Positions 45,322 through 60,800 of a stretch of 64,000 nucleotides of DNA are shown here, one piece after another. Where the stretch lies: NCBI GenBank assembly GCA_905221605.1, contig CAJNDS010002648.1, forward strand, positions 1 to 64,000, written 5' to 3'. The position numbers and the translations under genes were made by a program. Below the pieces are notes generated by a model. It searched no databases and was not told the origin of the DNA. It saw only the letters and a program-made list of their open reading frames with translations. The first letter of the stretch is position 1; each line of letters opens with the position of its first letter. Origin of the DNA: Symbiodinium natans. Lineage: Eukaryota > Sar > Dinophyceae > Suessiales > Symbiodiniaceae.

Positions 45322-48300
45322 GTTGCCGACGACTACGTGCGAAGAGGTCGCCCGATGTCTCTGCCTCAGCATCTGTTTGTGCTGCAGAGCATCCAAGGAC
45401 CGCCGCGTGCAAAAAAAAAGACCGAGCGTTTTTTGGGCAGGTGCTTTGTTCAAGGGTTCATCCTCTAACATGGGGAGACCTCGAAAAAGTCACATTTTTC
45501 TCCTGCGGGTTCTCCCCAAGCTTGTGCCACGAACATGCAGTTGCCCAACTTCCCCCGCCTCTTGTCGCGCACTTTTGTGGGCTTGTTTGCTTAAATAGTG
45601 AACCTTCGCCCCCGTATCCTCCACTCCAAAACAAGATCAAGATCACCCTAAACCCTAAACCCTAAACCCTAAACCCTAACCCCTAAACCCTAAACCCTAA
45701 ACCCTAAACCATGTCAAGGGCTGAGAGCTGCTGGACAACATCCCTTTGCTTGTGGGTGGTTCAGGGGTTTAAGGCTTACAGGGTGTTATAGGGTGTTATA
45801 GGGTGTTATAGGATGTATCTAGGCATTGCAGAGGGTGCGCTATCGCCATGTAAGACAAAACTGAAACATTGGAAGCCAGGGTAGGTATCTTTGTGGGTTC
45901 CACGAAGACCCAAACCCTCGTCTACAAGGACCGTCGCTGGCCTCACGACGATCTGAATCCCGCCCTAAACCCTAAACCCTAAACCCTAAACCCTAAGCCC
46001 TAAACCCTGAACCCTGCAGCCCTACAAGAAATGCACAAGCTCTCGAGCCCCGAACCCTCTCCGGCAAGCCTACCTGTACATACCGCAAGCGCCTAAACTA
46101 TCCGACCCTGTGAAGACGCATCTTTAGCCCCACACCCTAAACCAGAACCCCTGAACCCCATTGAAAACCCAGATACGAATTTGTCAAACTCCTAAACCCT
46201 AAACCCTAAACCCTAAACCCTAAACCCTAAATCCTAAACCCTAAACCCTAAACCCTAACCCTAAACCCTAAACCCTAAACCCCAAACAAACCCAACGTTC
46301 CTCTGACCAGGCCATGCCCAGCCTGAGTGGCGCCAGCTCCTCGGCAGCCTCGCCCTGGCCGGTGGGGAAAGCCGCCGCGGGCAGGCCCCCAGGTTTAGGG
46401 TTTAGGGTTTAGGGTTACAGGAATCATGTGGTATTTTTGCCCATATACAGTTCAAGGGAATAGTAACAGTATGTGTGTATTAAGGAATTTCTGAGGAGAG
46501 GACCCAAGAATTCCTGTTTGGGGAAATCGGAGGAGTATAGCCGGATTGGGGTATTGTAGGGTTTGTAGGGGTGTGTAGGGTTTCGGGTCTAGAGGGTTTA
46601 GAGGGTCTAGAGGTTTCAGAGGGTTTAGAGGGTTTAGAGATTGTTTAGAGGGTTTGGAGAGGGTTTAGAGAGGGTTTGGAGGTTTAGAGAGGGTTTAGAG
46701 GGCTTGGAGGATTTGGGATAACGTGGTGGGTGCAAGCGGTTTAGCGGGCGTAGGGGGTTCCTGTTATCGACACAGGTTTTAGACATGTCGTGTCTTTACG
46801 TTGAAGCAGACGACATCGTGCAGCAGATGGTTCGGTGGTGTACTGTATGTGTATATATATAGCTATATATATATATATGTATATATATATATGTACATAT
46901 ATATGTATATGTATATATATATATACTCCTTGTATGTTTGTATGTCTATGTGCACAAAACTGTCTCAAGCGCCGTCGTGCCATGTCAGGTGCAAAGCTCC
47001 TCCAGCCATCTGCTCATCCTCAGCCTTGGGCCCTGGCCCGGAGATGTCTCCCTTCCACTACGCCACGGTTTGGGGTTTAGGGTTTAGGGTTTAGGGTTTA
47101 GGGTTTGGGGTTTAGGGTTTAGGGTTCAGGGTTTAGGGTTCAGGGTGAGGCCCAAACCGCGAGGCCCTAGGCGCCCAGGTACCCTTCAAGAATTATCCCG
47201 ATGAGGTACCCCGAGGGTTGCAGTAGGGGCCGACTCATAACCTAAGCCCCCACACCCCGAATATCCTGAACGTTTTCAACCCCAAGACCCTCGACCCCGA
47301 AACGCTAGAACCCCGAAGCCAACTAAACCCCCTAAGCCCCAAACCCCCTGAGCCCCCAAAACACCCGCTCTAAAGCCCCCCCAAGCCCATCTCCAATCCC
47401 CAAACCCCAAACCCTCATCCCTATTCCTAAGCCCCCAAAATGGCCCAAACCTAAAACCCTAAACCCGAAACCCTAAACCCGAAACCCTAAACCCTAAACC
47501 CTAAACCCTAAACCCTATTCCTAAACCCCCTAAACCCCAAAACGGCCAAGCTGTTGTTTGCCAAGGCTAGCAGCTCAGAGGTGCGAAGACCACCGATGCC
47601 CAGCCGAGCACGGTTAGGGGTTAGGGGTTCAGGGTTCAGGGTTTAGGGTTTGGGGTTTAGGGTTCAGGGTTTAGGGTATAGGATTTAGGGTTCAGGGTTC
47701 AGGGTGTAGGACCGATTCCCGGCCGAGCACGGTTAGGGATGTAGGGTTCAGGGTTTAGGGGCCAGGGTTAGGGTTTAGGATTTAGGGGTTTTTGCTTCGG
47801 GATGCAGGGTTCGGGGCTTTGTGCCTAGGTATCCAGGGTTGGGGGTGTTTAGGGTTTAGGGTTTATTGGTTGTCAGACCACAGAACGAAGTCCTGAACCC
47901 TAAACCCTAAACCCCAAACCCTAAACCCTAAACCCTAAACCCTAAACCCTAAACCCTAAACCCTAAACCCAACACCCTATAACTATAACCCTAAACCCCA
48001 CATTGCACAACTGGACGGGCCAGGGATGCCGCCGGAAGCGAGGCCTCGGGGGGGCAGAGATGGCAGACAGTTGTTGCACGCGACCTGCCACCGGTAACTT
48101 GAAGGGCTAAGGGCTGAGGGTTTAGGGTTTAGGGTTGGGGGTTGAGGGTTTGGGGTGCAGGGTTTAGGGTTTAGGGTTTTCAGGGCTTAGAGTTATGAAG
48201 TCATTATGCTGACGAGGGTGGTTCTGATGCTGCTGATGATGGCGATGATCATGACGATGATGCCGATGATGGTGCTGGAGCTGGTGCTTGTGGGAGTGGC

Positions 48301-51300
48301 CGTGGTGGTGGCGCCTGAGGGCGCTGCTGTCGATGCTGATCGCTAGACTAGGGTCATGATGAGGATGGCTGCAATGGTAAATAGTTCATATCACTGGTGA
48401 CAAGCAGAAAAGCTGGCCAATCCCATTCCAGCGAGCATTCTACTTCTCCACCTTGCAGGGTTATTATGTCACGACGGAAGAGCATACGATTGCTCAACAA
48501 GGCTCAACACATCATGTAGATGGGTACTGGGTAAGCACACCGTTCTACAAAACCATACGGAGGAAAGCTCCCCCCCGGCAGCCTCCGCCCAAGGCCCCTG
48601 TGATTGCTGCAACCGCGGCAGAGGTCTGGCCTGCTTGAGATTTGGGAAATGCCGGTTCTCCAAAATAGGGTTTAGGGTGTAGGGTTTAGGGTTTAAGGGT
48701 GCCGTTATTTGGCTTGGTAGCCCAGTGGTACCCGTTTCCCTTGTGTTTGGTCCGAGGTTCCCTTATAAAGTAACCAACCCCAAAAAGGGTAGCCCCCTAA
48801 ACCCTAAACCCTAAACCCTAAACCCTAAACCCTAAACCCTAAACCCTAAACCCTAAACCCCCATTATGACACTATGGTTACCAGGCTGCCAAGTTTGGGT
48901 TCCTCCTAAAACAAGGTTTTTCATATTTCGATATTGAGTTTAGTGGGATCCATATTCTTGGAATTTCCCGGAATCAGGGTTCAGGGTTTAGGGTTTAGGG
49001 TTTAGGGTTTAGGGTTTAGGGTTTCAGGACCCCATACGCGCGAAGTCCCAGTAGGTCGTAAACACCCTGCTTGCACTCCCAGCTTTTGTTCGTGTAGGGT
49101 TTAGGGTTTAGGGTTTAGGGTTTAGGGTTTAGGGTTTAGGGTTTAGGGTTTAGGGTTTAGGGTTTAGGGTTTAGGGTTTACGGTTTAGGGTTTAGGGTTT
49201 AGGGTTCAGGCTTCAATATTCAGAGTTTGGTCTAGGGTTTAGATTTTATTGCTAGCTCGATTATCTAAGTCGAGCTGCACGGTGCCGGAGAGAAGGAAGT
49301 GCGGGACCCGAAGCCCTCAACACTAAGCTACTCTGAGCGCCACGCGCAACCTGGTGATGTGGAGAAGATGCAGAGTTGGCGCGGGGGGGGGGGGTAGAGT
49401 TTACCTAAGAGGCCTGTAGAGTTTACAGCGGAGGTCGGGGGGCGGTTTAGGGTTTAGGGTTTAGGGTTTAGGGTTTAGGGTTTAGGGTTTAGGTTTATTT
49501 TTTGCGCGTTTAGGGAGTAGAGGTCCAGGGTGTCTGCGTTTGTAGGATGCCCATTTTGCCATAGGACCAAGGACCCAAGCCCTGGCTACGAACTGCCCCC
49601 TGTTAGGGTTTGGGGTTTGGGGTTTAGGGTTTAGGGTTTAGGGTTTAGGGTTTAGGGTTTAGGGTTTAGTTTAGGGTTTAGGATTGCTTCCTAACAATCA
49701 TCCCAGCAGTTCTCCCACGCCAAACAGACACGAAAGGCCCCCTGGCCACGGGACGCACGTAGCGCCTGCGTTTATCGTATACGGCCTAAAACCGGACCCC
49801 AGATTCTAAAATAGCCGGGTTTAGGGTTTAGGGTTTGGGGTTTGGGGCTTAGGGTTCAAGGTGACCCGTGTACTTTAGACTTAACGTTGCCAGGCGCCGA
49901 CTGGCGTGCCCACGTCCAGCGTGAAGGCAGTTCAGTTAAAGCCTATATACCCTAAACTGCCAACCCCTACAGCTTGCTGAGTGTTTGGTATTTAGGCTTT
50001 TGTCTGTCCTCCTAAATCCAATTTCTGTCTTTGTAGACATCATTTTGGTGGGCTAGGGTTTCCTTCGGTTTAGGGTTTAGGGTTTCCTCCTGAAACCTGT
50101 CAATCTGATTTATTTGCAGCTCAGGGTTTAGGGTTTAGGGTTTAGGGTTTAGGGTTTAGGGTTTAGGGTTTAGGGTTTAGGGTTTAGGGTTTAGGGTTTA
50201 GGGTTTAGGGTTTAGGGTTTAGGGTTTAGGGTTTAGGCAGGCTTCAGGGTCAGGGTTCAGGGTTTAGAGTCGAGCAAGTGCGTGTTCAGGGTTAGCTTTG
50301 CTTCTTGTGGCCATGATACAAGGCCTGGGGAACAGAAGCCCCACCCCGAGATAAGCACAAAGCCAACTGTCCAAAGACGCTCACTCTAATCTATAAACCT
50401 TAGACTTAGACGAGACCCTAAACCCAGACCCTTAAACCCTGAACCCTACATTCGCAGTCTTGGAGGTTTTTCGCTTTGAGGGTTTAGGGTTTCAGGGCCT
50501 CGGGGGTCTAGGTTCTAGGTTCTAGGTTCTAGGTTCTAGGTTCTAGGTTCTAGGTTCTATAGGGTTTAGGGTCTAGGGTTTAGGGTTCAGGGTTTAGAGT
50601 TTAGGGTTTAGGGTTTAGGGTTGAAGGGGTTTCAAGTCTCAGGTCTTAGGTGGTCGCGCGCTCTGTTTGCAAGGCTCCCCCGGCCATGAGAGGGCCGAAT
50701 GTCTGACGCACAATTCAGGAAATGGACCCACGTTCGGGGGGATTGTACTTGGAGGTTCAGTGTACTTATAACCCCAATTGTAACTGTACTTAGAAACCCT
50801 CCGCAGTCCCGTGAGTCCCCTAAGTAGGTTATGAACTTATATCTGGGGTTATAGGTACCCATGAACCTCCAAGTAAGGTACCAGCTTTAGACTTCACTGT
50901 TTGTAGGGTTCTAAGTGGCATGACGTTTGACTTCCGGGTGGTGTGGATGCCAGTAGTACGAACAAAAATGTCACGGTATACTCTACCGCACCCCACACCT
51001 TTTTCTTCGAATTCTAAGTCAACAACTGCACCGTGTTACAGCTCAACCCCTAAACCCTAAACCCTAAACCCCAAACCCCTAAAACCTGAAGCCCTAAACC
51101 CTAAACCCTGAAACCCTGAAAACCCTTAAACGCTTGAATCGCCGCTGCGTGCTGGGATCCCTCTGCTTTCGGCGGGGTCTGCGAGAGTGACGCCGCTGAG
51201 CGAGAAACAAGAATGCCAGGTTGGGAGGTTTTAGGGTTAGGGTTTAGGGTTTAGGGTTTAGGGTTTAGGGTTTAGGGTTTAGGGTTTAGGGTTTAGGGTT

Positions 51301-54300
51301 TAGGGTTTAGGGGTAAGGGTCTGAGGTTTATAGCCTTGAGGTTTAGGAGGGGCCCTCATTCTGACATTTCTACGCCCCAAACCTTAAACTCATTGCTATG
51401 ATTATCGGCCTGGGTGAAGAGATCTGAAAATCGCACGGGTGTGCAGCGCCATCTGTTGGGTTGAGGGCTTCCGGTGTTAGGGGTTTTAGTATCCAGGAAA
51501 AGGTCGGATCAAGATGCGGTGACGGTTCGCCGTTTGGGTGCATGAGCTTAGAAATGAGGGTCAGATTGTGTTGTTTTCCCCAAACAGGGGTAACCTTTTT
51601 GGGGTGCTCATATTTCATGAGGATTTGCGTGGGTTCCCCTATTGTGGGAAGTACCCGATCGTGAGATCATTTTTTTTCGAGGTATTTCGTTTTGAAGTGT
51701 ACCTCAGTCAGAGGTCATGGCGGGTGTCGAGTTTCTAGGTTTCAGGGTTCTAGGGTTAAGAACCACCCTAAACCTCGACGCCTCAACTCTAAAACCTGAA
51801 GTGAGTCTAGTGCATCTCCTTCAACCCCAAAAACCTAAACCCCAGGAGTTCTATCCCAGCGCCCCACACCCTAGCTGTCTCGATCCCTGTCAATCCCTAA
51901 GGTCCTAGACCCTAAACTCCATGCGCCTGCAAGAGGTATCCAAAGTGGATCCTCTTCGAGACAAACGGCATGAACGACCAGATTTTTGGGCCTAATACCG
52001 AGAGGCGCCTCGTCGGGGCAGTGTCGGGTTAAGGGTTTAGGGCTTAGGGTTGAGGTTGAGAGTTGAGAGTTGAGAGTTGAGGGTTGCGGGTTTAGGGTTT
52101 GGGGTTTTAGGGTTTAGGGCTTAGTGTCAGGGTTTAGGGTTTAGGGTCTAGGGTAACCTTCCTTGAGAACCAACAGCCTAGCTTACCCGGGAATTCTACA
52201 AGGGGCGTTGAACTCACTAGCCTCACGCAAGTATTGGATTCTTAAAGTTCCAACCCTAAGCCCTAAGCCCTAAACCCTAAACCCTAAACCCTAAACCCTA
52301 AGCCCCTAAAAGGACTCGGGGGCAGCCTTTAGCCCCCAAGCACCATAGGGTTCCTGACCCGTTGCTTCTGGCGCTCGTTTCAGACTCGGTGAGGTCCACC
52401 CTGTGCTTGAATAGCTGTGTTGTGCACAGATACATACTTGCTGACACACGCAGAAACAAACGAATCAGTAAACTTATACATATATAATGGTACATAAATA
52501 TAGATTTAAAATGTAGTTAAATAGAAAATAAACGTAGATAGATAACAACTATGTAAACAATCTATATACATATATGTATACATATATATATATATATATG
52601 GTCATAGATATACGTACTGTATGATTGCATTGTGGTTCGCGCGTACTTTGTCGACAGTCGCCCCCCCCTTCAATGCCCAAAGACCTAAGTCAACGCCTAC
52701 CCCAGGCCACACGGTAATTACATCTTTCCAAAACCGAATCCTGAGTAGGGTTGAGGGTTTAGTGTTTAGGGTTAATTAGGGTTTAGGGAGGATGAACATC
52801 TGAGCTCGGACACAGGTCTACCGTGCAGGCTCTCTTGGACAAGGGTTATGAGCTCTCCTATGGGGGCGGATTTCGCGACAGTGCGCCCCCCACCCCTCTG
52901 CTGCTCACAGGGTGAGAGAGTATCGGGCCGCTCCTGGAATTCACCGGTTTTGAGGTGTAGGGTTTAGGGTTTAGGGCTTGGCGTTTAGGGTTGAGGGTTT
53001 AAGGTGTTTTCTGGTATGGGGCTGCATCCAACCAGAACCCGTACCCTCAACGTTTGGATCCCAAAATCCTGCAATTCAAAACATTTGACCCATGCTGCAG
53101 CACGGCTGTTGAATGTAGTCCTAAGTGGGGGCTGCCCTAGACTTGGACTCCTTTGCGACTATCCCTTTCAGAAGAATCCTGATACCAATGCGACTACACA
53201 TAGGCCATTAAAGCACTCTGTGAGGTGCCATGCTGTTCTAGGCTGATGGCGAACGCAGGAGAGAGTGATCTGCACCCCATATTCAGAGACCCAAAAGATA
53301 CCTCAGAAACTCCGAAACCTAGGATCCTGTCACAGGTAGGTGATGCGGATCTGAGGACAATCGTCATCAGATTCCCCCCCCAAAAATGTGGCTTGACGAC
53401 TTGTCTAGCTTCTCTAATCCCCAAAACCCTAAACCCTAAACCAGCCTAAACCCTAAACCCTAAACCCTAAACCCCTAAAGCCAAAACCCCTAACGCCCCC
53501 AGACCCCTCTCTTTGTCGACACTTTCGCCCCCCCCTTGGCAGCTGGTAAGCGCGACACGGTCCTGCGCCGCAAGTGGTGAGGCGCCAAAAGGCCCGTATC
53601 CTTTGGGGCGGTTTCTCAGACTGTTTCTAGGGTTTAGGGTTTAGGGTTTAGGGTTTTTGTACAGTTGGGATGTGCGGAAGAGCCCTGTAGGGTTTGGGAG
53701 TAAGGAGGCTAGACGTGCATGAGCAAGCACGGCTTTGAGAAACCCCTGCCTACTTCATGCTCAAGCGGCACCGACAGCCAAGTTCCCGGTTCAGGCTAAG
53801 CCCGATGTTCGTGTTCACTATGGGTTTAGGGTTTAGGGTTTAGGGTTTAGGGTTTAGGGTTTAGGGTTTAGGGTTTAGGGTTTTTAGGGTTTATAGGGTT
53901 TATAGGGTTTATAGGGTTTATAGGGTTTAGGGTTTAGGGTTCACACGAAAAGTACGACCAGTTTCACAAGGAAGGCCGCGCCTCATTTTTCCACTCGCTG
54001 CAGGAAGCGAGGTTAAGATTCAGGGTCTGTGTTTGCCCGTATGCCGTTGCTCCTGATACCTGTCTTCCTGTAGGTTTTTAGGGTTTAGGGACAATTTCTT
54101 GTCTTGAGGTATCATCATGCACGTAGGCTCCAGTACAAGATGGATATGCGTACACGCGGATAAATCCACAAAAGGTCCTTTTTTTGTTAACAGTCGCCAG
54201 TTCGGCATTTTTTGACATTTTCATGTGTATGCGTATACAGGAAAGCGGTGGATATGTTAATGGATCGGTTGGTACTGATATACTCCTGCTACAATACCTA

Positions 54301-54846
54301 TTCATATTTATTCTTGTACACTGGCACATCATGCATAGTAAAAAAGCGGTGTATTGTGTTTACGAACCTTTCTTATGCATATGTGCATATGCATTGTATG
54401 TTTGTCGCCACTTTGGTGCGCGTCAGTACACTGCAAAAATGGTTCGTCCTCACTCGTGCCTGTGCTCCGCACGCAGATGAAGAAAAGGAGAGTCACCAGC
54501 CCCGGTTTGACCCAGCTTGAGGCTACTTTACTAGGACACTCACACAGTATCCAGACAAGCAAGTGGTTCTTGTAGATGCGCGGACTACCCGCCAGCCGAA
54601 CATGAGCGCACATGTACTTCAGCTTGCACATCTAGCAATGCATCTACTTGGGCCAGTTCCTTAAACCCTAAACCCTAAACCCAAAACCCTAAACCCTAAA
54701 CCTGAACAAAAACGGTTTTGACCTTCTCGAGGGCTGAGGGTTTAGGACTGTATCGACTGGGGCTTCAGGAGGCTTCAGAGCTTTGTATATATACATATAT
54801 ACATACACACATATATATATATATATTTATTATTATTATTTTATTT

Positions 54847-54877
<31 letters not shown>

Positions 54878-57800
54878 GGAGGGTCTTGGGGTTCCCACGA
54901 TTCTAGTCCTTTAGGGTTATGAGGTTTTAGAGCCTCTGGCTTCTAAGGCTTTGGGGCTTTCGGGTTTCCTCAAATTCAGGGCTTCCTCTTTTCAGCCCCA
55001 GACGTGTTGCTGCCTGGCCTGGAGCTGCTTTCTGACTCAAGGTGTGGCGTACGAGGTGGAGGGCAGAAAGGATGAGGGTCAAAACAGCGATCTTCAGAAG
55101 GATGTCAAACACTCCAAGACGTACCTGAACCCTAAACCCTAAACCCTAAACCCTCAACCCTAAACCCTAAACCCTAAACCCTAAACCCTAAGCAAGGTGC
55201 ATTGTCCTAAGCATCCGGAGCCCACTTCTCAAAGCACATGCGCCTCCCCACGGCTTGATGTTCCTTCAGCCAAGAACCTGCGAACTCGGACTCGTGCTTT
55301 CTGCCGCTTTATCTTAAACTTAATGAAGTAAACCCTAAACCCTAAACCCTAAACCCTAAACCCTAAACCCTAAACCCTAAACCCTAAACCCTAAACCCTA
55401 AACCCTAAACCCTAAACCCGAAACCCTAAACCCTAAACCCTAAACCCTAAACCCTAAACCCTAAACCCTAAACCCTAAACCCTAAACCCTAACTAAGGTT
55501 TACTTCACTCTGAGCGCGATCCCCTAAGCCTTAAGCAACATCACGGGAAAGACAAGACAGGGGGGCTTTTCCGGGCTCGGGGCCCTCAGCCCTCCCCGGC
55601 GACCTTTGGGCATTCAATGAGCCATGAGCCAGGCCGGGGCCACCAAAGGATCTCCTGTTTGAGGGTGTAGGGCTTAAGGCTTAGGGCTGAGGGTTCAAGG
55701 TTTAGGGTTTAGGGTTTAGGGTTTAGGTTTAGGGCTCTGGGTTTAGGGCTTTGGGTTTAGGGTTTAGGGTTTAGGGTTTAGGGCACTCTTCAGAGTGTTC
55801 AAGTCCAGGCTGTAGAGTTGGTACAGGGCTTACTTTGAATGTGTGGGACATGGATTTCTCAGTGGAGGTGTAGTAGAGTTTGGGAGGTTCCCCCTTATAC
55901 TAACAGTCCTTAGTAGGGATTCGAATAGGGTGTCCTATAATCCCTAATTAATCAGGACTGCTAGTATAAGGGGGAACATCCAAAAGTAGAGTGATCAATC
56001 CGAAGCATGCTACCGAAGCAGTGTGTCACCGAAGCGTTATCGAACCCGAAGTTGCAGGCACTGCGCATCCGCACATCCGCAAATCGTTGTGTCTAGGACC
56101 TCAGGGTTTCCCTGTCATTTCCCTCTTCCTAGAGGGCAGGTATTTAGTTGAATGATACCATGCCAACACATCTACTGGACATCGTCGAGCCCTACGTGAC
56201 GTTGTTTTGGGGTTTTTAGGGTTAGGTACGGGTTTTAGTCGGGTGCTATGGCCGCCTTTAACCCACAGGCACCAAGCATGCCCTCTCTGTTGCGCAGACC
56301 ATCGTGCACGAAGTCTTGGCGAAGAAGCCTAAGCGTCGCGTCGAGTGGGTGCGACGCTCTTGACACAGTCGGCCCTTTCAGAATGGGCTCAGTGGTGTGG
56401 CAGTTGTCGTTTTGGGTCAATCTGAGGGTTCATGCGAAAGCATTGCGCAAATATTAATTAAGAGCCTAAACCCTCTTCTGTTCTGCAAGAGTGGACGACG
56501 GGGCTTAGTTTCGAGGCGAACTGTGCGCATCCAGAGTTTCCTTCGTGACTAGGTTGGCTTCTGATGAGGTTTTTTTGGTAGGCTAGTGGAATGCTTTCCT
56601 ATGCATTGTCTTTGCTTCGCACTGCCTTGACCTTGGAGGGTCTTCAGGGTTTAAGGCTTTAAGGCTTGAACCGTCGAAGCATCTCAATGATTAGTATGTG
56701 TACCTTCACCCGTGAACATCGCTGTTGACATCATCTGCCTCTAGGGAGTCTAGGCGTTCAGGACTCAGGTTCAGGCACTCAACTTCCAACCCCAAATTCC
56801 AAAGCAAATGTGATGCGCGGAGCACGTCCAGCTGATGCAGTTTACGTTCAGACGCAGGGAACAGCTAGTTCGAGCATAAACCCCTTAACTTAACCCTAAA
56901 CCCTAAATCCTAAACCCTAAACCCTCACCAAGAAGGCACCTTCAACCTTTTTAGGGGCTAAAGCCCTCCTCAGAGGAAGCCTAAACCCTAAACCCTAAAC
57001 CCTAAACCCTAAACCCTAAACCCTAAACCCTAAACCCTAAACCCTATACATCACACAAAACCATCCTACAGACCCCAAGCCCATCCAAAACCCCAATAAG
57101 CCCTGCGGAGACCCTACAGCCCCTCACCCCCTAACAGCCCCAAGACTCGAAGAATAAGCCCTAAACCCACCCCCAAGCAACCCGAAAACCCTAAAAGCAA
57201 GCCCTAAGACCCCCGACACCCTTAAGACGAACTCCCCCAAACTTTGCTCCGTGGCTCGCCATCCACTGCGCATGTCGGGCACCGCACCAGCGGGGTAGTG
57301 AGACTTGGCTGCTTGGAGGGTGTAGGCCTTGGGTTAAGGCTGAATCGAGGTTGGTAAGGTTTGCTATGGTTAGCATTCTTTAGCTGTTGAAGATGTACAT
57401 ATCTTTATACATATATATATATATATGTATAGCAGTATATGTAGGTGTTCGGATTTGTGGCTGGGTCTGACAATGGAAGGTCCTAACGGGTTTAGGGTTT
57501 AGGATCTTTGTCACTATGCAAATACCATGAATATCACTACAAGGATTGTTGTCGTTGATTTCTTGTCATCAATATGATTGCTTTTGTTTGGAGGAGTAGG
57601 GTGGGAGGCTTAGGGTTTATGGCTTAGGGTTCCAGATCTCAGTCTACTTGTGGGTCACCTTCACATGTCAGATTTATTGCCTTGAACCCTTGGAATACTT
57701 GTATGATTCTTGGGCTGGTTTCAATGTTCTTCATTTGTGTGCAATGCCTCCGTGTGCACCTTCGCCACGCACACAGATACCCAATGCACAAATCAATACA

Positions 57801-60800
57801 TATATATATATGTATATTGATATATGTGTGTGTATGTTTCTGTACATGATGTTCAAGTTCGGGGCGTTGCCCATGTGGTTCAGGCACTCGGTCTGACCCA
57901 CTCGATAAATCCTCTTCTTGATTCCCTTGTATTGCCACCATGTGCATCAGGTTATCATCTACAGGCAGAATGAAGGGCGATTAAACCGTTTTGCCGCGCG
58001 GGTATTCTTCTTCTTCTTCTTTGCTCAATAGTCTTCAAAACAGCTTCTTCACGTAAGCCTGTGTCGAAGTTTTGTCCTTCCCCTGTACTTGCTTCCAAAC
58101 CCCGCCTTGTCTTTCTTGCAAAGTCATCCGAATATCCTCTGCAAGCCCTAAACCCTAAACCCTGTACCCTAAACCCTGAACCCTAAACCCTAAACTAAAC
58201 CCCAAACCCTAACCCTAAACCCTAAACCCTAAACCCTAAACCTAAACCCTAAATCCTAAACCCTAAACCCTAAACCCTAAACCCTAAACCCTAAACCCTA
58301 AATCCTAAACCCTAAAACCTAAACCCTAAACCCTAAACCGATTCCGAACGAAAGTTCTGACAAGCTGCAGGGGTGGAGCGATGCCGCGAGCACGCAGCTC
58401 GTCATGCAGCCTGTCTGAAACTACGGTTTAGGGTTTAGGGTTCAGGGTTTACGATTGGCAGGGCCAGGACATTGCTAGTTTAGAAGGAGTTCGAGCAACC
58501 AGACAAAACCCCACCCGCCTAGAGGGTCCCATAACATTACGAAAATTTAAAATTTCTATTCTTGATCGTACGCAGCTTTTCTTAAACCCTCGCTTCGCAC
58601 CCATTTGTTCCAAAAGCTCTCCAAAGCTCCCAAAAGAAATACAATAAGGAAAAGCCAAACAAAAAATGAGATTCCTGTTTTGGGACTCCGGGGAGGCTCC
58701 CAGAAGCTCAAGGAGGCCCCCAGAAGCTCCCCAGGCACCCAAACGAAACAAAAACAATAAAAAACCAAGAAAAATGAAGAAAATTGCAGAAATTGAGATT
58801 CCTGAACCCTTAACATTAGACCCCGGAAGAGTTTTTTAGACCCCGGAGGCTCCCAGAAGCTCAAGGAGGCCCCCAGAAGCTCCCCTAGGCACCCAAATAA
58901 ACAAACAAGAGAAATGAAGAAAATTACAGAAATTGAGATTCCTGAACCCTTAACATTAGACCCAGAAGAGTTTTTTGGACCCCGGGAGGCTCCCAGAAGC
59001 TCAAGGAGGCCCCCAGAAGCTCCCCCAGGCACCCAAACGAAACAAGAACAATAAAAAGCCAAGAAAAATGAAGAAAATTGCAGAAATTGAGATTCCTGAA
59101 CCCTTAACATTAGACCCCAGAAGAGTTTTTTGGACCCCGGGAGGCTCCCAGAAGCTCAAGGAGGCCCCCAGAAGCTCCCCCAGGCACCCAAACGAAACAA
59201 AAGCAACAAAAAACTAAGAAAAATGAATTACAGAAATTGAGATTCCTGAACCCTTAACATTAGACCCCAGACGAGTTTTTTGGACCCCGCGAGGCTCCCA
59301 GTAGCTCAAGGAGGCTCCCAGAAGCCCCCCAACCAAGAAAAATTAAGAAAATTTCAGAAATTCAGATTCCTGAACCCTGAACATTAGACCCCGGAAGAGT
59401 TTTTGGACCGCGGGGAGGCTCCCAGAAGCTCAAGGAGGCCCCCAGAAGCTCCCCCAGGCACCCAAACGAAACAAAAACAATAAAAAACCAAGAAAAATGA
59501 AGAAAATTACAGAAATTGAGATTCCTGAACCCTTAACATTAGACCCCAGAAGAGTTTTTTGGACCCCGGGAGGCTCCCAGAAGCTCAAGGAGGCCCCCAG
59601 AAGCTCCCCAGGCACCCAAACGAAACAAAAGCAATAAAAAACCAAGAAAAACGAAGAAAATTGCAGAAATTGAGATTCCTGAACCCTTAACAGTAGACCC
59701 CAGAAGAGTTTTTTGGACCCCGGGAGGCTCCCAGAAGCTCAAGGAGGCCCCCAGAAGCTCCCCAGGCACCCAAACGAAACAAAAACAATAAAAAACCAAG
59801 AAAAATGAAGAATATTACAGAAATTGAGATTCCTGAACCCTTAACATTAGACCCCAGAAGAATTTTTTGGAACCCGGGGGAGGCTCCCCACCCCACCCTC
59901 GCACCAAACCCATTTGACCCATTTGCCTAAATCGACGAAGGACTAATCGACGAAGGGCAAATGAGCAAGGATTGCCTTAATCGACGAAGGACTTGGCTTA
60001 TTCGACGAAGGACTTTGGCTTATTCGACGAAGGACTTGCCTTATTCGACGAAGGACTTGGCTTATTCGACGAAGGACTTGGCTTATTCGACGAAGGACTT
60101 GGCTTATTCGACGAAGGACTTGGTTTATTCGACGAAGGGCCGGATCCTGGCCACTCTCCGACATTCGTCGAATAAGCCAAGTCCTTCGTCGAATAAGCCA
60201 AGTCCTTCGTCGAATACGCCAAGTCCTTCGTCAATTAAGGCAAATGAGCAAGGATTGCCTTAATCGACGAAGGACTTGGCTTATTCGACGAAGGACTTGG
60301 CTTTATTCGACGAAGGACTTGGCTTATTCGACGAAGGACTTTCTTTATTCGACGAAGAACTTGGCTTATTCGACGAATTCATTAGGGTTTATATATATAT
60401 ATATATGAAGAGTAGGGTTTAGGGTTTAGGGTTTCGGGTTTAGGGTTTAGGGTTTAGGGTTTTAGGGTTTTAGGGTTTAGGGTTTAGGGTTTAGGGTTTA
60501 GGGGTTTAGGGGTTTAGGGTTTAGGGTTTTAGGGTTTTAGGGTTTAGGGTTTAGGGATTTAGGGTTTCGGGTTTAGGGTTTTAGGGGTTTAGGGTTTAGG
60601 GTTAGGTTTAGGGTTAGGGTTTAGGGTTGCAGAAATCCCCCTTGTGCTTCCCTTTCAGCGTAGGGGTCTGTGCTATGGCAGGGTTACAAAAGGGACCAAC
60701 ATTTAGAGAATCAGCACATGGTCATGCGCAGGGCTTAGGGTTAAAGGTTTAGGGTTTAGGGTTAAAGGTTTGGTTATGAAGTAGGGTGTGAGTTTTGTTG